A stretch of DNA of 9,586 nt from JBIOWF01 sp044868295 (lineage in GTDB: Bacteria > Actinomycetota > Actinomycetes > Streptosporangiales > Streptosporangiaceae), in contig JBIOWF010000331.1 of assembly GCA_044868295.1 (NCBI GenBank), forward strand, positions 1-9,586. The letters are read 5' to 3'. The notes under the pieces were generated by a model. The model searched no databases. It was not told where the DNA came from and was given only the letters and a program-made list of their open reading frames with translations. Positions 4,443-9,586 of this stretch are shown here, one piece after another. The position numbers and the translations under genes are program-made. Each line of letters starts with the position of its first letter. Within the stretch, counting starts at the first letter, position 1.

Positions 4443-5825
4443 TTGCCCCACGCCACCAACCCACACGCAGTAGCCGGGATGATCACCCGGCTCCACGACC
4501 CCCACTACGCCCGATGGGCCACACAGATCAAACAGACCGGTGGTTGCCGACAACCGATCCACCTACGCGGGAAGGTCGACCACATCGACCGCGCCACCGG
4601 CCAACTCCTCCACCGCTACAGCACCCACCGCGAGCCGGACGGCGTACTGCGCGTCCCATGCAAGACCCGCCGCGCGTCCCGCTGCCCCGCCTGCGCGGAG
4701 GTCTACCGCGCCGACACCTACCAACTCGTCCGCGCGGGCCTCGTCGGCGGCAAAGGCGTCCCGCAGTCCGTGAGCGCGCACCCATGCCTGTTCGTCACGC
4801 TCACCGCGCCCTCGTTCGGGGCCGTACACACCCGGCGCGAGAAGGACGGCAAGGTTCTGCCGTGCCACGCTCACCGCGACGCGGTCACCTGCCCGCACGG
4901 GCGGGTCATGTCCTGTACGGCCCGGCACAGCGCCGACGAATCGTGCCTGGGTGAGCCGCTGTGCCCCGACTGCTACGACTACGCGGGCTCGGTCCTGTTC
5001 AACGCCGTAGCCCCTGAGCTGTGGCGACGCTTCACCGAAGCACTCCGCCGGCGCTTCGCCAAAACCTCCGGCCTCACCCTCAAAGAACTCCGCGACAAGC
5101 TCACCATCTCGTTCGCCAAAGTCGCCGAATACCAGCGGCGCGGAGTCGTCCACCTGCACGCCGTGATCAGACTCGACGGCCCCGACGGACCGACCTCCCC
5201 GCCTCCGGCCTGGGCAACCGCTGACACACTCGCGCACGCCGTACAACACGCCGCCTCCGCCGTCACCGTGACCATCCCCGCAGTTGACGGGCAACCGGAA
5301 CGCATCCTGCGCTGGGGCGCACAACTCGACGCCCGCCCGATCACCATGAACGGCGAACTCACCGAACAAGCCGTCGCCGCCTACATCGCCAAATATGCGA
5401 CAAAGGCTGCTGAATGCGTCGGCACCCTCGATCGGCGGATCAACCTCCTCGACGACCTGGCCGCCCTGCCCATCCGCGACCACGCCCGGCGGCTCATCGG
5501 CGAATGCCTCCACCTCGGCACGCTAGACGAGCTGGCGGATCTCCGGCTTGTCCAGTGGGCGCACATGCTCGGCTTCCGCGGCCATTTCTCCACAAAGTCA
5601 CGCCGCTACTCCACCACCCTCGGCGCGCTCCGAACTGCACGCGCCGACCACATGCGCGACGAACAGATCACCACCGGACGACTCCCCCTCTTCGAGGAAG
5701 ACACCGTCCTCGTGATCGCGCATTGGGAGTACGCCGGACAAGGCCTCTCCGCCGGTGACGCCCTCCTCGCCGCTGCCCTCACGGGTTCCCGTCTGGCTGA
5801 CCCTGGAGATCCACATGACTTCTGA
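4443..5825 (+). CDS. repSA: RepSA-type HUH replication initiator
   Basis: This 460-residue protein nicks the double-strand origin and starts rolling-circle replication of the excised element. HUH motif 1 appears as CLFVTLTAPS (about residues 115-124). Motif 2 is VVHLHAVI with H237 and H239 binding the metal. The tyrosine motif YIAKYATK has Y314 and Y318, either or both catalytic. Cysteine pairs C81/C84 and C174/C177, with others between residues 141 and 158, suggest zinc binding. The C-terminal segment GFRGHFSTKSRRYSTTLGAL (about 377-396) is a strong signature of actinobacterial AICE initiators. The TTG at 4443 is taken as the start, with a weak GGACGGA at 4430-4436. The ATG at 4479 is the alternative. 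It overlaps xis by 11 bases, consistent with a rep-xis-int operon as in pSAM2. Confidence 0.92.
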   Translation: MPHATNPHAVAGMITRLHDPHYARWATQIKQTGGCRQPIHLRGKVDHIDRATGQLLHRYSTHREPDGVLRVPCKTRRASRCPACAEVYRADTYQLVRAGLVGGKGVPQSVSAHPCLFVTLTAPSFGAVHTRREKDGKVLPCHAHRDAVTCPHGRVMSCTARHSADESCLGEPLCPDCYDYAGSVLFNAVAPELWRRFTEALRRRFAKTSGLTLKELRDKLTISFAKVAEYQRRGVVHLHAVIRLDGPDGPTSPPPAWATADTLAHAVQHAASAVTVTIPAVDGQPERILRWGAQLDARPITMNGELTEQAVAAYIAKYATKAAECVGTLDRRINLLDDLAALPIRDHARRLIGECLHLGTLDELADLRLVQWAHMLGFRGHFSTKSRRYSTTLGALRTARADHMRDEQITTGRLPLFEEDTVLVIAHWEYAGQGLSAGDALLAAALTGSRLADPGDPHDF

Positions 5826-5997
5826 ACTGCTCACCGTCCCTGAGGCGATGGCCGCGCTCAAGGTCAGCCGTTGGACGCTCTACTGCCTGATCCGCTCGGG
5901 AGAGCTGGCCTCCGTGGTCGTCAACGTCCGCTGCCGCCGTATTCCCGTCTCCGCCCTCGACGACTACGTGACCCGACTCTGTGAGGTGGCCGCCTGA
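5815..5997 (+). CDS. xis: Excisionase, MerR-type helix-turn-helix
   Basis: This 60-residue protein starts MTSELLTVPEAMAALKVSRW. LLTVPEAMAALKVSRWTLYCLIRSGELAS is a winged helix-turn-helix of the excisionase family (the HTH_17 group), followed by the wing RRIPVSALDDYV. Xis binds near the attachment site and turns the integrase reaction toward excision. The ATG at 5815 has GGAG (5805-5808) 6 bases upstream and gives the usual Xis length. An earlier in-frame start at 5755 would add 20 residues that overlap rep coding, and is less likely. It overlaps the end of rep by 11 bases and shares one base with the int start (TGATG), so int translation is coupled to it. Confidence 0.9.
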   Translation: MTSELLTVPEAMAALKVSRWTLYCLIRSGELASVVVNVRCRRIPVSALDDYVTRLCEVAA

Positions 5998-7229
5998 TGG
6001 GCCAGCGTGCGAACGGGGAAGGCTCGATCTTCCCCTACAAGAACGGCTACGCGGGCTACGTCTGGGTCACCACGCCCGACGGGAACAAGACCCGCAAATG
6101 GGCGTACGGCAAGACCCGCGAGGAGACCCACGAGAAGTGGCTCAAGCTCCATGACCTCGCGAGCAAGGGGCCCGTGGCGACCAAGCACCCCACCATGGCG
6201 GCGTACCTCGCGCGCTGGCTCTCCGAGGTGATCGAACCCAACCGGGAGCCGACCACCTACGCGGGTTACGAGGCGCTGGTGCGGCTGTACATGATCCCTG
6301 GCCTCGGCAAGAAGCGGCTCGACAAGCTCACCGTGCGCGAGGTGCAGACGTGGCTAAACACGCTGGTCACCCTCTGCACCTGCTGTGATCAGAAGAAGGA
6401 TCACCAGCGACCGGAGGACAAACGGCGGTGCTGCTCCAAGGGAGAGTGCTGCAAGGGATATCCGTCCCGGAGCACGATCGCGAGCATCCGCCGCATCCTG
6501 CGCTCGGCGCTCAGCAACGCTGTCCGTGAGGAACTGATCTCCAAGAACGTCGCCGCGCTCACAGTCCTGCCCAACGCGAGCAAGACCAAGAAGGCCAAGA
6601 ATCACGGCGTGTGGAACGTCGACGAGGCGCGTAAGTTCCTTGAGCACCTGCGATCGGTGGAAGAACCGCTGTACGCGGCATACGTGCTGATCCTGATTCT
6701 CGGTCTTCGGCGGGGTGAGGTGCTCGGGCTCGCGTGGGACTGCGTCGACCTCGACGGGGAACAGCTCTGGATCTCTCGCCAGCTCAACCGGGTCAGAGGG
6801 GAGCTCCTCCATCGGGAGACGACCAAGACGGTGGACTCAACGGCCTCCCTGCCGCTGTTCGGACTGTGCGTCTCTGCACTCCGGGATCGTCAGCGGATCC
6901 AGGACGAGGCCCGCGAGGACGCCGGGGAGAAGTGGAAAAAGTCCGACCTCGTGTTCACCACTAAGAACGGGACTCCGGTTGAGCCCCGCAACTTCTATCG
7001 ATCTTTTGAGCGTTACTGCGAAAAGGCCGGCGTCCCCCGCATCCGCGTCCACGACACCCGGCACACCTGCGCTTCGCTCCTTGCCGCCCTCGACGTTCAC
7101 CCCCGCGTGGCGATGCGCATCCTCAGGCACTCGCAGATCTCGGTGACCATGAACGTCTACACGCAGGTTCCCTCGCCGGAGACCCGCAAGGCGCTCGACC
7201 GGCTGAACAGCAGCTTCGAGGACGGATGA
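5997..7229 (+). CDS. int: Tyrosine recombinase, site-specific integrase
   Basis: This 410-residue enzyme recombines the element's attP with the tRNA-Thr attB. Residues 5-45 form an AP2-like arm-binding domain (NGEGSIFPYKNGYAGYVWV). About 65-185 form the core-binding domain. The catalytic domain carries the full set: R238 (GLRRGE), K277 (ETTKTVD), H352 and R355 (HDTRHT), H378 (LRHSQ) and nucleophile Y388 (MNVYTQV). The core-binding domain holds an insertion with seven cysteines (residues 127-152, CTCC, CC and CC groups), possibly a zinc-binding knuckle. I recall similar insertions in other actinobacterial AICE integrases. It starts one base into the xis stop, with no separate ribosome binding site. 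It ends 73 bp before the tRNA 3' end, the normal position of an AICE integrase. Confidence 0.95.
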   Translation: MGQRANGEGSIFPYKNGYAGYVWVTTPDGNKTRKWAYGKTREETHEKWLKLHDLASKGPVATKHPTMAAYLARWLSEVIEPNREPTTYAGYEALVRLYMIPGLGKKRLDKLTVREVQTWLNTLVTLCTCCDQKKDHQRPEDKRRCCSKGECCKGYPSRSTIASIRRILRSALSNAVREELISKNVAALTVLPNASKTKKAKNHGVWNVDEARKFLEHLRSVEEPLYAAYVLILILGLRRGEVLGLAWDCVDLDGEQLWISRQLNRVRGELLHRETTKTVDSTASLPLFGLCVSALRDRQRIQDEAREDAGEKWKKSDLVFTTKNGTPVEPRNFYRSFERYCEKAGVPRIRVHDTRHTCASLLAALDVHPRVAMRILRHSQISVTMNVYTQVPSPETRKALDRLNSSFEDG

Positions 7230-7256
7230 CCGCGTTGCTGTATTTCGCTGCTGTAT
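7207..7256. repeat. Candidate integrase or Xis arm-type repeats
   Basis: ACAGCAGC (7207-7214, in the last codons of int) is the perfect inverse of GCTGCTGT (7247-7254). GCTGTAT also repeats directly at 7237-7243 and 7250-7256, 13 bp apart. Repeats of this kind between int and the attachment core are where arm-type sites for integrase or excisionase are expected. The assignment rests on position and symmetry only. Confidence 0.3.
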
Positions 7257-7267
7257 AGAGACGACAG

Positions 7268-7298
7268 AGGCCCTCTCGGATCATCCGGGAGGGCCTTT
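7268..7298. terminator. Bidirectional hairpin terminator between int and tRNA-Thr
   Basis: GGCCCTCTCGG (7269-7279) pairs with CCGGGAGGGCC (7285-7295) over 11 pairs with one wobble and a 5-base loop. A268/T296-type closure extends it by one pair, with TTT on the plus-strand side. It can end int transcription from the left, and on the minus strand it starts only 7 bases after the tRNA CCA, the usual place for a tRNA terminator. The AAA before the minus-strand stem adds to its two-way character, but the minus side lacks a T run. Confidence 0.7.
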
Positions 7299-7302
7299 GA
7301 CC

Positions 7303-7345
7303 TGGAGCCGCCTTGGGGAATCGAACCCCAGACCCCTTCATTACG
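7303..7345. other. Element/chromosome attachment site in the tRNA 3' half (att)
   Basis: Tyrosine integrases of AICEs recombine within tRNA genes, and the shared core runs from near the anticodon loop to the tRNA 3' end. Here that interval runs from the CCA (7303) to the anticodon (7343-7345). The integrase ends 73 bp away and the tRNA 3' end faces the element, so after integration the tRNA stays intact. The exact core cannot be set because the second att copy lies outside the window. Confidence 0.7.
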
Positions 7346-7379
7346 AGTGAAGTGCTCTGGCCGACTGAGCTAAGGCGGC
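7303..7379 (-). tRNA. tRNA-Thr (anticodon CGT)
   Basis: The minus strand folds into a complete cloverleaf of 77 bases including an encoded CCA. The acceptor stem GCCGCCT pairs with AGGCGGC. The D stem is GCTC/GAGC, and the anticodon stem is CTTCA/TGAAG around the loop CTCGTAA with anticodon CGT (plus-strand ACG at 7343-7345). The variable loop has 5 bases. The T stem is TGGGG/CCCCA around TTCGATT, and the discriminator is T. CGT reads ACG, a threonine codon. A TAGACT-like -10 (7402-7407 on the complement) lies 23 bases upstream, and a small 6-bp hairpin (7381-7395) lies in the leader. It serves as the insertion site of the element. Confidence 0.97.
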
Positions 7380-7445
7380 GTGCCGTACGACGGCATGGAA
7401 AAGTCTACAGGCATCCCGGTGGTTCTCGCGCCCAGCCTGGAGCCC

Positions 7446-8945
7446 TCACCCGATCTTCGGGCATGAGGTCCCAGGCTTGGGGGGCCGCAGGGAGATCAGG
7501 TAGTCGTCGACAGCCTTGTCCACGCAGTCCGAGCCGGTCTTGTACGCGGTGTGGCCGTCGCCGTCGTAGCTCAGGAGGACTCCGGAGGAGAGCTCGGAGG
7601 CCAGGCCCTTCGCCCACCCGTACGGCGTGGCGGGGTCGCGCTCGGTGCCGACGACGAGGATCGGCGGGGCTCCCGTGGCCTTGACCGGTTTGTCGGCGCC
7701 CACTGGCTTTACCGACCAGTAGGCGCAGGGCAGCGAGCTCCACATGACGTACGCCCCGAAGTGGGGGGCCATCTTCGCCGCCGCGCGGGCGGCCTTCTCG
7801 TAGACCCGGGTCGCCTTCGGGTAGGGGTGGTCCAGGCAGTTGATCGCCATGTTGGACTCGGTCTGGTTGGAGTAGGACCCGTCGGCATGCCGGTCGAGGA
7901 GGAGGTCGGCCATCCGCAGCAGGTCGGTGCCGTCCCCGCTGAAGGCGTGGCCGAGGGCCGTCCGCAGCACGGACCACGACCCGCGATCGTAGAGCGGGGT
8001 CACGATGCCGAGCACGGCCCAGGACTCGTTGATCTGGCGGCCGTCGCCCAGCGCGTTCTTGAGCGGGTGCTCGTCGGCCTTCTTCAGCAGCTCGCTGAGC
8101 TCCCCCATCGCCCCTTCGACCGTGTCACTGGCGAACGGACAGTCGGCCGCCTTGAAGCAGTCTTCGATGAAGGCCTTCAGCGCCACCTCGAAGCCCTGTG
8201 CCTGGGTCTGGTTCGATTCGACCACGGGAACTGCCGGGTCGACCGCTCCGTCCAGGACCAGCGCGCGCACATGCTTGGGGAACAGATCCGCATATATCGC
8301 GCCAAGGTAGGTGCCGTACGACTTGCCGAGATAGGTCAGCCCGGCATCCCCGAGGACCCCGCGCAGGACGTCCATGTCCCGGGCGGCGTTGGCCGTACCG
8401 ACGAAGGGGAGCAGGCGGGACGACTTGGCCGCGCAGCTCGACGCGAACGCCTTGGAGCCCTTCTCCAGGGATGTGATCTCCGTGTCCGAGTCTGGGCTCG
8501 CGTCCAGGCTCACGTATCTGTCGAGATCACGGCCGGACATGCAGGTGATCGGAGTCGACTCGCCCACGCCTCGCGGGTCGAAACCGACGATGTCGAACCG
8601 GGACCGCACGTCCCCGGTGATCACGGACCGGGCCGCTCGCGCGTACTGGATGCCGGAGCCGCCCGGCCCTCCAGGGTTGATCAGCAGTGAGCCGATGCGC
8701 TCCCCCGTGGCGGGCAACCGGATCACACTGATCTTGATCCGCTCCCCCGACGGCTTCGCGTAGTCCAGCGGTACCTCGACGCGGGCGCACTCGAATCCGT
8801 CGCCGCAGTCGCGCCAGTCCGGCTCCTGGCCGTAATAGGGGGCGAGCGCGGGGGTCGGCGCTTCGATCTTCGGCCGCTCATCCGTGGCCGTACACCCGGC
8901 GGCCACGAGGGCCGCCGCGACGATGGCGGCGAGGCGACGGATCAC
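7446..8945 (-). CDS. Secreted lipoprotein alpha/beta hydrolase, tripeptidyl-aminopeptidase-like (TAP/Slp family)
   Basis: This 499-residue exported enzyme probably cleaves short peptides from the N-terminus, as do the Streptomyces tripeptidyl aminopeptidases and SlpD/SlpE lipoproteins. The signal peptide MIRRLAAIVAAALVAAGC ends at lipid-modified C18. The oxyanion motif NPGGPGGSG (90-98) comes before the nucleophile elbow GKSYG with S209. D437 (GTERDPATPY) and H465 (GDGHTAY) complete the triad. The C-terminal TAP-like domain with conserved cysteines is full length for the family. The GTG start overlaps the ricT-like stop by four bases (8942-8945), so translation is coupled. Its stop lies 66 bases before the tRNA, and I see no strong terminator there. 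The exact substrate cannot be read from sequence. Confidence 0.92.
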   Translation of the reverse strand: MIRRLAAIVAAALVAAGCTATDERPKIEAPTPALAPYYGQEPDWRDCGDGFECARVEVPLDYAKPSGERIKISVIRLPATGERIGSLLINPGGPGGSGIQYARAARSVITGDVRSRFDIVGFDPRGVGESTPITCMSGRDLDRYVSLDASPDSDTEITSLEKGSKAFASSCAAKSSRLLPFVGTANAARDMDVLRGVLGDAGLTYLGKSYGTYLGAIYADLFPKHVRALVLDGAVDPAVPVVESNQTQAQGFEVALKAFIEDCFKAADCPFASDTVEGAMGELSELLKKADEHPLKNALGDGRQINESWAVLGIVTPLYDRGSWSVLRTALGHAFSGDGTDLLRMADLLLDRHADGSYSNQTESNMAINCLDHPYPKATRVYEKAARAAAKMAPHFGAYVMWSSLPCAYWSVKPVGADKPVKATGAPPILVVGTERDPATPYGWAKGLASELSSGVLLSYDGDGHTAYKTGSDCVDKAVDDYLISLRPPKPGTSCPKIG

Positions 8946-9484
8946 TCCTCGTCAGCTCCATACGTCGAGTCGTAGGCCTTACGCGGCCCGCAGACGCTCG
9001 CCTTGGAGCAGGCGCAGCGCCGCCCGCCGTCGTTCAGCCGGACGATCACCGAATCCGACGGCACATTGTGCCCGACCACGGTGCCGGGACCCTCCGGAGT
9101 GTCCACCGCGAGCCCGTTCCGCGGTGCCGAAGCGCGGAACTCCTGGTAGAGAGGGTGTTCGTACTTGAGGCAGCACATGAGACGGCCGCAGGCACCGGCG
9201 ATCCGCAGCGGATTGACCGGAAGGTCCTGATCCTTGGCCATCCGGACCGAGACCGGCTCGAAATCCTTGAGGAACGTCGCGCAGCACAGATCCCGGCCGC
9301 ATGGTCCGATGCCACCCTGGAGCCTCGCCTCGTCGCGGGGCCCGATCTGCCGCAGCTCCACCCGTGCCCGCAGGTTACGGGCCAGATCGCGGACCAGGGC
9401 ACGGAAGTCGACTCGATGCGGCGCCGAGAAATAGACGGTGTAGACGTTGTCGGCGTCCACGTAGTCGACGCCGATGACCTTCAT
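8942..9484 (-). CDS. ricT: RicT-like PSP1-domain protein lacking the usual N-terminal part
   Basis: This 180-residue frame covers the conserved body of the RicT/PSP1 family: MKVIGVDYVD, FSAPHRVDFRALVRDLA, GGIGPCGRDLCC, GACGRLMCCLKYEHPLY and a C-terminal RCACSKASVCG. Cysteines at 62, 67, 68, 99, 104, 105, 157, 159 and 165 fit Fe-S binding. In Bacillus, RicT (YaaT) acts with RicA and RicF on RNase Y and RNA processing; the actinobacterial role is less clear. From memory, actinobacterial homologues have about 100 more residues before this point, reaching it as ...GLPMKV. Here in-frame L-R-Q-V-L-P precedes the ATG, then a TGA stop at about 9503-9505. No minus frame further right resembles the missing part. 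It may be 5'-truncated or a pseudogene, unless this short form is natural. Its stop overlaps the hydrolase start. Confidence 0.8.
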   Translation of the reverse strand: MKVIGVDYVDADNVYTVYFSAPHRVDFRALVRDLARNLRARVELRQIGPRDEARLQGGIGPCGRDLCCATFLKDFEPVSVRMAKDQDLPVNPLRIAGACGRLMCCLKYEHPLYQEFRASAPRNGLAVDTPEGPGTVVGHNVPSDSVIVRLNDGGRRCACSKASVCGPRKAYDSTYGADEE

Positions 9485-9529
9485 CGGGAGGACCTGGCGG
9501 AGTCAGGCGCAGCGGAACTTCTGGAGCGT

Positions 9530-9586
9530 ATGCAAGCGGCGCTCAAGGATGTGACCTGTGCCGTGAACCTGCTCTGGGAATCCCCG
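9530..9586 (+). CDS. Possible start of a plus-strand gene running off the window
   Basis: From the ATG at 9530 the frame reads MQAALKDVTCAVNLLWESP and is still open at the right edge. It stays open leftward to an ATG at 9416, but that part is antisense to ricT. The residues just before (AESGAAELLER) continue an amphipathic helix, so the true start could be earlier. The predicted helix reads more like protein than any minus-strand frame here, but there are few residues and third-position GC is only moderate. I do not recognise a family. Confidence 0.2.
   Translation, partial: MQAALKDVTCAVNLLWESP

Larger units (their letters stand above)
1..7345 (+). mobile_element. Actinomycete integrative and conjugative element (AICE), integrase-proximal part
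   Basis: A contiguous plus-strand module holds a regulator, FtsK/TraB-like translocase, DUF2637 spread protein, RepSA-type initiator, excisionase and tyrosine integrase. It ends at the 3' end of a tRNA-Thr gene. This gene set and order (tra, spd, rep, xis, int, tRNA) is the established architecture of pSAM2-like AICEs, which move as double-stranded DNA through a single FtsK-like protein and replicate by rolling circle after excision. The right boundary must lie within the tRNA 3' half (about 7303-7345), because the attachment core of such elements overlaps the tRNA. The left boundary is not in the window: I found no second copy of the tRNA 3' segment. KorSA, Pra and Nudix-type genes seen in some AICEs are also not visible here. 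Confidence 0.9.

Noticed and set aside
4563..5513. Minus-strand open frame of 316 codons
   Set aside because: It is antisense to repSA, whose HUH and tyrosine motifs are intact. The composition is that of a shadow frame.
5755..5814. Longer excisionase starting at 5755
   Set aside because: It would add 20 residues overlapping rep coding with no Xis similarity. The ATG at 5815 has GGAG at good spacing and gives the typical length.
7551..8690. Plus-strand open frame of 379 codons
   Set aside because: It lies wholly antisense to the hydrolase, which has a signal peptide and a full catalytic triad. The antisense product is Arg/Gly/Val-rich with no domain.

Overview
The window comes from a high-GC actinomycete. 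The evidence is the GC-rich third codon positions, the GTG and TTG starts, and gene families typical of this phylum: an XRE regulator with a TPR-like tail, a DUF2637 spread protein, a RepSA-type initiator, a lipoprotein of the tripeptidyl-aminopeptidase-like hydrolase family and a RicT/PSP1 protein. A member of the Streptosporangiales or a related order would fit, but the sequence alone does not fix the genus.

Positions 1 to about 7303 are the integrase-proximal part of an actinomycete integrative and conjugative element (AICE) inserted at the 3' end of a tRNA-Thr(CGT) gene. All of its genes lie on the plus strand. In order they are: the C-terminal part of a TPR-type regulator (cut by the window start); a 325-bp gene-free leader full of inverted repeats; a small beta-rich protein; an FtsK/TraB-like DNA translocase; a DUF2637 (SpdB-like) membrane protein with a helix-turn-helix-like tail; three small proteins, the last a tiny zinc-ribbon-like peptide; a RepSA-type HUH replication initiator; an excisionase; and a tyrosine integrase. 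Many of these genes overlap or are only a few bases apart, so several are probably co-transcribed and translationally coupled. As in characterised AICEs, Int and Xis would mediate integration and excision, RepSA would amplify the excised circle by rolling circle, TraB would pump double-stranded DNA between mycelia, and the Spd-type proteins would help it spread. The distal att copy, and any primase, KorSA or cargo genes, must lie to the left of the window.

Positions 7303 to 9586 are chromosomal backbone on the minus strand: tRNA-Thr, then a ricT-like gene overlapping a secreted lipoprotein hydrolase by four bases. The ricT frame begins where homology to the usual N-terminal third should continue. 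An in-frame stop lies just upstream, and a plus-strand frame runs off the right edge, so there may be a rearrangement or assembly junction near 9490-9505.

The most unusual element is the 806-1130 leader. It holds two perfect 9-bp pairings that interleave like a pseudoknot, a competing hairpin, four further hairpins, and a final hairpin that overlaps the Shine-Dalgarno of the next gene. It could be a cis-acting regulatory RNA, or a single-strand origin or transfer locus of the element.
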